A DNA stretch of 55,598 nt from Telmatospirillum siberiense (GTDB lineage Bacteria; Pseudomonadota; Alphaproteobacteria; Rhodospirillales; Magnetospirillaceae). How positions within the stretch are numbered: the stretch's first letter is position 1; every line of letters starts with the position of its first letter. Location: positions 1 to 55,598 of the forward strand of contig NZ_PIUM01000040.1 of the NCBI RefSeq assembly GCF_002845745.1. The letters run 5' to 3'. The notes beneath the pieces are model-generated. The model searched no databases. It was not told the origin of the DNA and saw only the letters and a program-made list of their open reading frames with translations. A program made the translations under genes and the position numbers. This document shows positions 15,251 to 23,116 of the stretch, in pieces.

Positions 15251-16948
15251 CTAGCGACCAAGAGCCAAGGATGCTTCGGGTTCCGGATCCACGGGAGTCA
15301 GGGATTCGGCCAGAGACGGCACCGCTTTCAGGGGCACGAAATCCCACCGCGGATAGCGCCAATCCTGCGACGTCTGCACCGCAACGAACATGTTGGGCAG
15401 ATGAGGTTCTCCGGATTCCCGAACACCGTCGCGGTCCATGGTGATTTCGACACCATTGACCGGCAGATCGAGGATGTTCTTGAACCCGGCCACATGGGCG
15501 GCTTCGACATTCTTGGCGATCAGGTCGGGCCCTCCATGCACGGGCACGAAAGTGACCTGCTCGCGCACGTCGGGATCCATATCGCCGGCGGCAGCCTTCA
15601 ACTCCTCTTCGCCATAATGGCCGGAACGGTGCAACGGTCCGTATCCCAGCTTCACGGACTTCTCCGGATTGATCATCAGGGCGCCGGCGGCCGCGATCTT
15701 CGATTCCATCGCGGTTACGGATTCGACGACGTTGGGAATCTTTCCCTGGGAGTTCACGACGACCACATCCGCGCCGGCCGTCACGAAAGGATGTCGACCC
15801 GACGCAATCAGATCGAGCCCGGTGTTCGGCTGGGCGAAGGAGCCGGTGGTGATCACCACCAGATCGGAAAGTTTCAGGCTTCCGTCATCGAGCAGGGCCT
15901 GCACACGGCGCCGATCCGGAATATCGCGACGCTCGATTCCACAGGTTTCCTCCCAAGACCACCCCGCGTTCTCGACGGATTTGGCGTTCGTTCGCAAGGA
16001 CGAGCCATCGAGCACGGGTGTCCGTCCCTCGCTCAGGGCGGCGCGGACAACCGTGGCGACCCGCCCCATGTTGGTTCCCAGCACACCGACGACCACAGTC
16101 TTATCCCCATTGTCCTTGATGATCCTGGACAACGTCCGGCCGATATCGGTCTCGCTCGGCTGGGGTCCCGTCTTGCCGGCCGATGTCGAATCGGCCGAGA
16201 TCACCTTGAGATCCGGGATGCCGCCGAAGGACATGGTGGCACCCGGCTCCCGGAACGGCTGGGTCGGATCGCTTTTGGTATCGGCGGTATGCAGCCACGA
16301 GCCCGCCGGGGTGGACATCAGGACTCGTCTCGCACCCGGCGTGTGATTGACCGGCTGCATCTTGACCGAAATGCTTTCACCCAAGTCCGGTATTGCGGAA
16401 CCGGGTTTAACGACGACCGGCGTCACGGCATCGCGCAGTTCTTCGGGAAGCCGCTTGAAGACTGACAACTCCTTCATTTGCTCGGCCGTGTAACTGGAGC
16501 TGTAGATGGGGGGGATCACCAAATCCTGGTGCTCGACTTGCATCATTTTGGCCAGATAGGCCGGACCGGGAAGATGATCCTGATGAGCGTGGGTGATCAG
16601 GATGGCGTCGATCTTGGGCTCTCCGCTCGGCGTCACACCGGTTTTCGGGTCGACAAGCCAAGGCCTGATGTCGACGAACGCCCCCTCCACCTCGCCTTCG
16701 ACGGACTTTCCGTTGCCTTTCCGGTAACGGATGTCAGCGTTGGCGTTGAATCCATATTTGCCATTGTCGATAAGGATACGGGCATGTTCGGACGTGCCGT
16801 CGCTCTTGGTTCCATAGAGATCGACCAACAGGCAATTCCCGCCGATGTCCTTGGGATTGCTTCCACAAAGCGATGTGAACACGATGCCATCGTCTCGCGC
16901 CGGAAGCGCGTTGGGAGTGCGCTGGATCTGGGTCGGACGGTTCGCCAT
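15251..16948 (-). CDS. RNase J-like metallo-beta-lactamase nuclease
   Basis: 565 residues. The N-terminal domain carries the metal motif ILITHAHQDHLPG (HxHxDH); later motifs include QPVNHTPGA and HTADTKSD. The C-terminal part has VPVHGGPDLIAKNVEAAHVAG, matching the GxP/VHG motif of RNase J and related beta-CASP nucleases. RNase J cleaves and degrades RNA exo- and endonucleolytically. Here it is on a mobile element inside a cargo operon, not in a housekeeping context. Start is the ATG overlapping the IscX-like stop as TGATG. Confidence 0.8.
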   Translation of the reverse strand: MANRPTQIQRTPNALPARDDGIVFTSLCGSNPKDIGGNCLLVDLYGTKSDGTSEHARILIDNGKYGFNANADIRYRKGNGKSVEGEVEGAFVDIRPWLVDPKTGVTPSGEPKIDAILITHAHQDHLPGPAYLAKMMQVEHQDLVIPPIYSSSYTAEQMKELSVFKRLPEELRDAVTPVVVKPGSAIPDLGESISVKMQPVNHTPGARRVLMSTPAGSWLHTADTKSDPTQPFREPGATMSFGGIPDLKVISADSTSAGKTGPQPSETDIGRTLSRIIKDNGDKTVVVGVLGTNMGRVATVVRAALSEGRTPVLDGSSLRTNAKSVENAGWSWEETCGIERRDIPDRRRVQALLDDGSLKLSDLVVITTGSFAQPNTGLDLIASGRHPFVTAGADVVVVNSQGKIPNVVESVTAMESKIAAAGALMINPEKSVKLGYGPLHRSGHYGEEELKAAAGDMDPDVREQVTFVPVHGGPDLIAKNVEAAHVAGFKNILDLPVNGVEITMDRDGVRESGEPHLPNMFVAVQTSQDWRYPRWDFVPLKAVPSLAESLTPVDPEPEASLALGR

Positions 16949-17169
16949 CAAATATGCCCTTCGTAGAATTCGGTCCAGGTGCTGCGCACCGCGTCGAGAG
17001 TTGTTCCCGATTTCGGATGTTGTCCATCGGCGAACTCAGGCAATGCCGCGATCATCCGCGCGACTTCGTCATCCGGCAGGTCGAGCGGATCCATGTCCGG
17101 ATATTGTGCAAACAGCCGTCGGCATAGTTGCTCGACGTCGTCCCAGGTCAGCTTTTCTGTATCCGACAT
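16948..17169 (-). CDS. IscX (YfhJ)-like protein
   Basis: 73 residues from ATG 17169, which has AAAGG eight bases upstream; an ATG at 17208 overlapping the previous stop would add 13 residues. The sequence LTWDDVEQLCRRLFAQYPDM, then DPLDLPDDEV and LPEF, and a tail ending TWTEFYEG, follows the IscX pattern (W-x-D/E-I..., YPDxDP, L/F-x-LPxF, xxWxxE). IscX is a small acidic modulator of the IscS desulfurase in Fe-S assembly. Finding it away from an isc operon is unusual; it may have another acidic adaptor role here. Confidence 0.7.
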   Translation of the reverse strand: MSDTEKLTWDDVEQLCRRLFAQYPDMDPLDLPDDEVARMIAALPEFADGQHPKSGTTLDAVRSTWTEFYEGHI

Positions 17170-17204
17170 GGCAAGCCTTTCAAGAGCGGGGTTGATGGGA
17201 AACG

Positions 17205-17531
17205 TCATTGCGGCCGCGATCCTTCCGCCAACCGGACATTCAGGATATCGACGTCGATCGCCCGGAGCATGGCCGCGATATCGAGGTAGCAGGCGACGGG
17301 CCGGCCATCTTCCTTGACGATATCGATGCCGTGTCGGTGGCAGTAGGCGACGACTTCGGCAAGCGGACGCAGGTTTGTCTCCTGCCAGAGTTGTTCCAGT
17401 CTGGCGTCCGCATAATCCGGCATGGTCCCGAAAATACCCAAAAGAATTCCATCGCGCTCCGGGGCGTAAAGCAGCGCCTCCTCGAAGGCCATGTCCTTGT
17501 CCGCCCCAGCGAATTCTTCCGCCTTGATCAT
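17205..17531 (-). CDS. Hypothetical protein of cargo operon
   Basis: 108 residues from ATG 17531 (MIKAEEFAGADKDM). The frame is open to 17678 but the upstream part overlaps the HAD gene. Soluble and acidic; contains LLGIFGTMPDYADARLEQLW and VVAYCHRHGIDIVKEDGRP. No family recognised. Its position before the IscX-like gene suggests a joint function. Confidence 0.6.
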   Translation of the reverse strand: MIKAEEFAGADKDMAFEEALLYAPERDGILLGIFGTMPDYADARLEQLWQETNLRPLAEVVAYCHRHGIDIVKEDGRPVACYLDIAAMLRAIDVDILNVRLAEGSRPQ

Positions 17532-17547
17532 CGTTCGTTCTCCAAGT

Positions 17548-18672
17548 TCATTTTCGCGCGAACGCGGGCACGGGCGCCTGTGAGACGGCGGCCTCGGCCT
17601 CGGCACCGAACATCGATTCCGTTTCCGGCTCGACGCCCGACTTTTCGTCCAACTCGAATTCCGGCTGCTCGTCGGCATCTTCTAAATCGTCAGCCAGAGG
17701 CTCATCCTCTTCTTTCGGCTTTTCACCCTCGATCTTTTTATGCTTCGGCGAATGGATCATTTTCATCAGATCGGCAAAGCCATTGGGCAGACGTATCATC
17801 CGGAAACCGTCGCGCGTGGCTCCGAAACGAACGAGATCAGCGGCAACATCCTCATGCCCCAGACGCGTTTGATCGCGAATCGCCTTGATCAGGGCGATGG
17901 CCTGCGAATCGATGCGCGAGCCTTGCTCCTGCCAGGCGAAAAGTACTCCGGCATGGCTTGCCGTAATCGCCCCGCAAATATTGTCGTCGACCATCATCGC
18001 CCGATCGGGGGCCACTCCGAAATCCTTCAGGATCAAGGCCGTATTATTGGCGTCGGTGTGTTTCTGCGATCGCGGCGCCAGGGGCACCACCTTTCCGGCG
18101 AAGGCATGGAAATAGGGATCGGACGACTTTCGGAGATAGGCTTGCAAAGCGGCACGGTCACCCAATTTCGCATCCGGTTGGGCATAAAGGCGATCGATCA
18201 GTTCGACCGGCACCCCCGCAGCTTTGAAACGCGCCAGCGCATTAAGCACCGTTCCATCGGTATGAATGGCGATCGCCCGCCCCGACGCCCTTAACGAGCG
18301 CCACGTCCCAAGGACGTTTGGAAACAGATTGGCACCGGCGTCGCGGCTCACATACCACTTGTGAGTGGCGGCCATGAATGCCTGACGGTCTTTTTCACTC
18401 GCCCGGCTCCAGTTGTTGTTTCGCTCAAGGGCTGCTTGAAGGGCTAAAGGGAAATGGTGAACCCGCTGAATCGACGGGTCGGCGATGGAAATGCCATCCA
18501 GTAACGCCTTCTGCTCAACGCCGAATATCCGGCCGGTCTCGTTCAACAGCTCACGTGAAATTCGTCCCCACTGGCTGAAAAGCTCAATACAGGTATTGTC
18601 GATATCAAAGATGTACAGCTTGATTCGCTCGAACGGTACATCGCTCGCGTCCGAGAATGGGAAAGCTTGCAT
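17548..18672 (-). CDS. HAD-superfamily hydrolase with acidic tail
   Basis: 374 residues from ATG 18672 (MQAFPFSD); an upstream TTG at 18717 is less likely. HAD motifs are in order: I LYIFDIDNTC (DxDxT), II AIHTDGT, III Lys in the KVVPLAPRSQK region, IV MMVDDN. An all-alpha cap lies between I and II. This predicts a phosphatase or nucleotidase. The last ~80 residues are a highly acidic, probably disordered tail (EEDEPLADDLEDADEQPEFE), unusual for the family and possibly a partner-binding or secretion region. Confidence 0.78.
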   Translation of the reverse strand: MQAFPFSDASDVPFERIKLYIFDIDNTCIELFSQWGRISRELLNETGRIFGVEQKALLDGISIADPSIQRVHHFPLALQAALERNNNWSRASEKDRQAFMAATHKWYVSRDAGANLFPNVLGTWRSLRASGRAIAIHTDGTVLNALARFKAAGVPVELIDRLYAQPDAKLGDRAALQAYLRKSSDPYFHAFAGKVVPLAPRSQKHTDANNTALILKDFGVAPDRAMMVDDNICGAITASHAGVLFAWQEQGSRIDSQAIALIKAIRDQTRLGHEDVAADLVRFGATRDGFRMIRLPNGFADLMKMIHSPKHKKIEGEKPKEEDEPLADDLEDADEQPEFELDEKSGVEPETESMFGAEAEAAVSQAPVPAFARK

Positions 18673-18730
18673 TTCCGACCTATTGTTAGAACCGTCTATT
18701 TCCGACAGGCGGGACAAATCGCCTCGCGCC

Positions 18731-19951
18731 TCAAGAAAGACCGAAGTTGGGGACGTAATCCTCTTCTTCTTCGTCTTCGGCCTTGGCCGACTTCGCCATT
18801 TTTCTTTCGAGAAGGAATCCCTTGAAACCGGCCACGGCCTCTTCCTTGCTCTCCGCCACCTGGAAATCGCGGCCAGGGGCCGTGCCAGCCTCGCTCAACC
18901 AAGCCAGCGTCTTGTCGAAATGCCCATTTTCGTTGATCACGACGATCGGTTTCGCCTGGTCAGGAAAGGCGCGGTTGAGTGTTGTATAGACCATCAGTTC
19001 CTGGACCGTGCCGACACCGCCGGTGTCGATGAAAACATAGGCGTTCTTTTCCCAGATCTCGCGCATGCGACTGAAGATGTTCGGATGGATGGCCAAGTAA
19101 TCGAGCTTCTTGGCGCCCTCCACGTCGAACTGTTCCGCCGCCTTGCGGCCCGGAGATGGAAGAGCCACCAATTCCTTGGTTTCCACTCCATAGACGGGCA
19201 TGCCCAACCGAACGGCCTCGTCCGAAATCGCCTTCATCTTCCCAACGTTGCTGGCGCCGAAAATCAGGCCGCCCTTGACGCCGCTTTCGAGAAAGGCCTG
19301 CTGGATCAATTGGGCGAGACGCCTCGATGATTCGAGATCGCGCGGATCGTTCGTCTGGGCCGAACACATGACGCCGACCAGCACATCCGGAGGGTGACCA
19401 CCCATGCGGGTCGCCCCCTGCCGATTGACTCCGGCGACCAATTGCGCGACACGCCTGGAAACATCTTGCCCGGCGCCCCCGCCATCCAGGCTGACGGCCG
19501 GCGGCATGGGATTGGCCTTGATTTGTCCGCTCCGGATTTTGTCCAGACCCTGTTTGACCGACGCCGCGAATTCCTGGTCTGTGGTGGTCACGGAAATAAG
19601 CGCGGAGAGATCGTCCCGGATGAACCCGCGCCGCGAAAAATCGTCGACCATCGCCATGAACTTGTCGGCGCCGCCGTCACGGCCATGGATGATGACATGC
19701 CTGCGGTTTTCCGGATCGATCTGCTGCTGGACGAATAACGAGGCGAGCAGCAGAGGGTCCGGGCTGTTGTCCGGATTTTCGACAACCACGATCGGTGCCG
19801 GCAGAAGCACCTTGGCATACTGGGCATCGACAACCTGTGCCCCCCGTGCCTGAGCGAGCGAAATCCCCGCCGCGTCGAGGATACCGCGATCCCGCTCCCC
19901 CAGCGCCCTGAGATCGCCGATATAGAGAGCGGTCTGCGGAAATTGGGCCAT
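18731..19951 (-). CDS. LOG-family (lysine decarboxylase-like) nucleotide-processing protein
   Basis: 406 residues. The C-terminal ~210 residues form a LOG-type Rossmann domain: GLIFGASNVGKMKAISDEA and the signature GGVGTVQE in DTGGVGTVQELMVYT (family PGGxGTxxE; the Pro is Thr here). LOG proteins cleave the N-glycosidic bond of nucleoside monophosphates. The N-terminal ~170 residues are extra and resemble another alpha/beta fold (RRHVIIHGRDGGADKFMAM). The C-terminus is acidic. First gene of the cargo operon, under a palindromic operator 21 bases upstream, followed by a HAD hydrolase. Confidence 0.78.
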   Translation of the reverse strand: MAQFPQTALYIGDLRALGERDRGILDAAGISLAQARGAQVVDAQYAKVLLPAPIVVVENPDNSPDPLLLASLFVQQQIDPENRRHVIIHGRDGGADKFMAMVDDFSRRGFIRDDLSALISVTTTDQEFAASVKQGLDKIRSGQIKANPMPPAVSLDGGGAGQDVSRRVAQLVAGVNRQGATRMGGHPPDVLVGVMCSAQTNDPRDLESSRRLAQLIQQAFLESGVKGGLIFGASNVGKMKAISDEAVRLGMPVYGVETKELVALPSPGRKAAEQFDVEGAKKLDYLAIHPNIFSRMREIWEKNAYVFIDTGGVGTVQELMVYTTLNRAFPDQAKPIVVINENGHFDKTLAWLSEAGTAPGRDFQVAESKEEAVAGFKGFLLERKMAKSAKAEDEEEEDYVPNFGLS

Positions 19952-19971
19952 GCGACAATCCTATTTTTAAT

Positions 19972-19995
19972 GGTGTTTTAACGTTACGTTTCACC
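19972..19995. promoter_or_regulatory. Operator-like palindrome upstream of cargo operon
   Basis: ATGGTG-N16-CACCAT: perfect six-base half-sites, among the best copies in the window. It lies 21 bases before the ATG of the LOG-family gene. Confidence 0.65.
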
Positions 19996-20101
19996 ATATT
20001 CTGCCACCAGACGTCTTGTCAACGATCGATACAGGTTCACCCGAAATGATCGTCATTATCGGGCTTTGCATTAAGATTGAGGCTTGGACGCTCCATTTAA
20101 T

Positions 20102-20125
20102 TGCGTATTATATATATAATGTGCT
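20102..20125. promoter_or_regulatory. Operator-like palindrome upstream of 20223..20756
   Basis: TGCG-N16-TGCT with centre TATTATATATATAATG. Half-sites are weaker than consensus but the spacing is kept. It lies 97 bases before the ATG at 20223. Confidence 0.45.
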
Positions 20126-20222
20126 ATTATCACTGTACAAAATTCCAATTCCGTCTGAGCGGACCGTCCTCACAAAACCGCCTGTAGGTGGATCCGCGCA
20201 AAGATGCTTGAGGGGGTCATTC

Positions 20223-20756
20223 ATGCCGAACCCAACCCACGTCTTCGATATCGCCGCGACCGACAATCCGGTTGTCGCCGAGGTTTATGAACATTTACGC
20301 TGGCTGGAGATGAGAGCCGAATATCGCCCGGATGAAACTCCCCGGGAAACGGCACACCGTTTTGAAAGATTGTTCCTTCAGTCCCTTCGCAGCCGAACGC
20401 TGATTGCCTGCGCCCTCGACAATCTGGCCCCCTCGGCCGCGATGGATACCGCCACGGCCCACATCCGCAACGATCTGGATCAGACCACAGACCGACTGAG
20501 CACGCTTTTTTGCCTGAGCGAGGGAACCTTCGAAGTCGTCGATGGGGAAGCGCGCTTGCGCGAAGCACGCATTCTACTCGAAAAGACCACAGTTATGATT
20601 TGCGCATTGGAACAAATGACGCCGAGTCCCCGATCGTCGCAAGTATCACGCCCCCCCTCATCGGAAACGGGCCGGTTAATGGGGGACGGAGAAGCATGTC
20701 GCGCGTCGTCGCCAATGGCCAAAAACGCTGGCAGGCGCCGTCACAAATCACTTTGA
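20223..20756 (+). CDS. Small paralogue A flanking the helicase
   Basis: 177 residues, ATG preceded by GAGGGGG. Clearly paralogous to 22642..23052: both open with FDIAATDNPxVAEVYE, then LRWL, FRPDE/YRPDE, RFERLF, and share a Cys-Leu-x-E-G motif and the helix ARLREARILLEKTTVM (ESRLREARVLLEKASVM in the copy). All-helical, soluble. This copy has a ~35-residue Pro/Ser/Arg-rich extension. Function unknown; location on both sides of the helicase suggests a relaxosome or helicase accessory. Confidence 0.75.
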   Translation: MPNPTHVFDIAATDNPVVAEVYEHLRWLEMRAEYRPDETPRETAHRFERLFLQSLRSRTLIACALDNLAPSAAMDTATAHIRNDLDQTTDRLSTLFCLSEGTFEVVDGEARLREARILLEKTTVMICALEQMTPSPRSSQVSRPPSSETGRLMGDGEACRASSPMAKNAGRRRHKSL

Positions 20757-20757
20757 T

Positions 20758-20781
20758 AGCGTATTTAAGTTATGTTACACC
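20758..20781. promoter_or_regulatory. Operator-like palindrome upstream of helicase gene
   Basis: AGCG-N16-CACC(AT) with centre TATTTAAGTTATGTTA. It lies 166 bases before the helicase ATG at 20948, the largest distance among the copies; the site overlaps the tail of the upstream gene's untranslated region. Confidence 0.5.
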
Positions 20782-20947
20782 ATTTATTGAGCAAGCTTGA
20801 TCCTTCCATCGGGCTTTGCAAGGAAGTCAGAGTGTGCTCCTCCGTCGGAGACCGGACGAATGCGGCGGCGAACGCAGCGTTGTCCAAAGTCGCCAGACGA
20901 AGCCGTCGCATGAACATCGTCATAACGTATTGCGGAGAACTTTCCTC

Positions 20948-22630
20948 ATGAGGACGTTGGCCGACATCGAGAGCAACACGATCGCTTCGCGACTGGTCAA
21001 TCGCCTGGCCGAAGAACTGACCTTGTTCACGCGTGACGAACTGCAGATGGCGATCAAGAAAAAGCTGATGGCCGAATTCGGAAGCGCTGCCGTGTCCCTG
21101 CCCCTCGACGCGACGGCAAGGCAGTTGGCCGATACCTTGACGGCAAATCTTCCGCGGTTCACCCGCAATGGAAGCGCAACGCCATATTTCACCACGCCCG
21201 AAATGGTAACCACTGAGCGGCACTATTTCGAAACGGTCAGGCGGATGGCCACCAGCGGCGGCGGATTACCAGCCCACCAAATAGAAAACAGCGCCCACGC
21301 CTTCAAAAAGCAATGCGAAGATCGTGGAAGGTCCTGCGATGCCACCCAGATCGCCGCGTTGCGCTATCTGCTTGGACCGGGCGAACTGAAGATTCTGGTC
21401 GGCCCTCCCGGCGGTGGGAAAAGCGACATCCTGCGAGCCGTTGCGCAAACTCACATCGAGCATGGACGGAAGGTTTTCGCCACCGCCCCGACCGACAAGG
21501 CGACCGAAAGCCTGGCGGCGGCGGTCGGCGATATCACCGGGTTCCGAAGCGACCGGTTGGCCGATGCCATTGCCCGAGGGGAAATCCCCGACCGCAGCGT
21601 CTTGTTGTTCGACGAGGCCGGCATGGAGGGGACCTTGCGCTTGACGGAAATCGTCACACAGGCCGACGTACACGGCATCACACTCATCATGGCGGGAGAC
21701 CCCAAGCAAATCCCCGCTCCCAGGGCCGGAGAACCGCTGCGGCCGACCCTCGACCTCTTGTCGAAAGAACCTGGCATACCCAAGCCGGTCGTGCTGACGA
21801 ACATCTATCGCCAACGGCACCCGGGAGACCAGAGCGCCGTGCGGGCCGCCTGGATGGGGCAAGGCGACAAATCCATCCAATATTTCGATGATCACGACGA
21901 ATTGAGTTTTTGCGTGGACAACGCCAGGACATATGCCGCGTCGGCCGAAGTCTATTGCCGGAACCGCCAGGACGGAGCATCCTCCCTCGTCCTGACGGTT
22001 GACAAGGACTCGGCGGCCGAAGCCAATCGGGTGATCCGGACCGCGTTGATCGAGCGGGGAGCGATTGGCGAGGGGCGGACGCTTCGAAGCGTGGAGGTCG
22101 TCAACGGTCAGGAGCGCCATGGAGAGTTGGCTGTGGCACCGGGCGAATGCTTGATATTGACGGGAGAGATCGAGGCAACGAAGCCGGGCGGACGGGAAAC
22201 GCGTCTTCCGGCCGGTATTTCGGCCACGGTCAAAAGCATCACCGCGAACAACCTGGAAGTTGAAACCGAGGGGGGAAAACGTCGTCTCATCCCCCTCTCC
22301 GGAAAGGACGGCCGAAGCGCCGCCCTGCCTGTTTCCTATGGGTATGCCCTGGATTTGAAATCGGCACAGGGAATGAAGGTCGAACGCGCGGTGCTGGCAG
22401 TCACCGGACCGGTGGACGCGGCCCATTATCTCGTCGGCGTGTCGCGGCACACCGAGCAGGTCAGCCTCATGGTGAGCCGACAGACCTACGATTCCCGCGA
22501 TGCCCTGGCCAAGGCGGCCTCCCGCAGGCAAGACAAACGCATGATCTATGATTTTGATTGGTCGCCGGACCAGTTTTCCTCATTTGAGACCGAACGGAAC
22601 GACTCTATCGCCCCTCGATTTGGCGGGTAA
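20948..22630 (+). CDS. TraA/RecD-type superfamily 1 helicase lacking a relaxase domain
   Basis: 560 residues from ATG 20948 (GGAGAA upstream); the frame is open to 20816. Motifs: Walker A GPPGGGKSD (152-160), motif Ia ATAPTDKATESL, Walker B VLLFDEAGM, motif III IMAGDPKQIPA, and a C-terminal UvrD-like motif YALDLKSAQGMKVERAVLAV. The N-terminal YFTTPEMVTTE region matches the start of the helicase part of TraA/TrwC-type proteins. These are normally fused to a Tyr relaxase, which is absent here. It probably unwinds the transferred strand together with a relaxase encoded elsewhere. Confidence 0.82.
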   Translation: MRTLADIESNTIASRLVNRLAEELTLFTRDELQMAIKKKLMAEFGSAAVSLPLDATARQLADTLTANLPRFTRNGSATPYFTTPEMVTTERHYFETVRRMATSGGGLPAHQIENSAHAFKKQCEDRGRSCDATQIAALRYLLGPGELKILVGPPGGGKSDILRAVAQTHIEHGRKVFATAPTDKATESLAAAVGDITGFRSDRLADAIARGEIPDRSVLLFDEAGMEGTLRLTEIVTQADVHGITLIMAGDPKQIPAPRAGEPLRPTLDLLSKEPGIPKPVVLTNIYRQRHPGDQSAVRAAWMGQGDKSIQYFDDHDELSFCVDNARTYAASAEVYCRNRQDGASSLVLTVDKDSAAEANRVIRTALIERGAIGEGRTLRSVEVVNGQERHGELAVAPGECLILTGEIEATKPGGRETRLPAGISATVKSITANNLEVETEGGKRRLIPLSGKDGRSAALPVSYGYALDLKSAQGMKVERAVLAVTGPVDAAHYLVGVSRHTEQVSLMVSRQTYDSRDALAKAASRRQDKRMIYDFDWSPDQFSSFETERNDSIAPRFGG

Positions 22631-22641
22631 GGAAGACGCTC

Positions 22642-23052
22642 ATGCCGGAAAAGTCATACGAATTCGACATTGCGGCAACAGACAATCCCGCTGTCGCCGA
22701 GGTTTATGAGCAATTGCGGTGGCTGGCCCTGGCGGTTGAATTCAGGCCGGACGAGGAACCGCTGGAAGCCGTGGCACGCTTCGAAAGACTGTTCGTTCAT
22801 GCCATCCGCGCCCAAACCCTGATCGCCCACGCCATTGATGCGCTGGCCCCCGGCGATAAAGGAAACGAAGTTTTCGACCGAATTCGCGACGATCTGGCGA
22901 AAATCGCCGATCGGATAAGCTCGCTGCTTTGCCTGCGTGAAGGAGCGACCCGTGTGGACGACGGCGAAAGCCGCCTGCGCGAAGCGCGGGTCCTGCTGGA
23001 AAAAGCGTCAGTCATGACGAGCGCGCTCGAACGGGCAGCCGACGATCGTTAA
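22642..23052 (+). CDS. Small paralogue B flanking the helicase
   Basis: 136 residues, ATG preceded by AAGGAAG, 11 bases after the helicase stop. Paralogous along its whole length to the 20223..20756 product. It differs mainly in lacking the C-terminal extension. All-helical, acidic, soluble. The two copies have diverged substantially at the protein level, so the duplication is not recent. Function unknown. Confidence 0.75.
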   Translation: MPEKSYEFDIAATDNPAVAEVYEQLRWLALAVEFRPDEEPLEAVARFERLFVHAIRAQTLIAHAIDALAPGDKGNEVFDRIRDDLAKIADRISSLLCLREGATRVDDGESRLREARVLLEKASVMTSALERAADDR

Positions 23053-23116
23053 CAGGCGAACACAGCGTTCACCGAGGAACCGCTCGACGTTCGAGGGATG
23101 AAAACGCGATGGCCCC

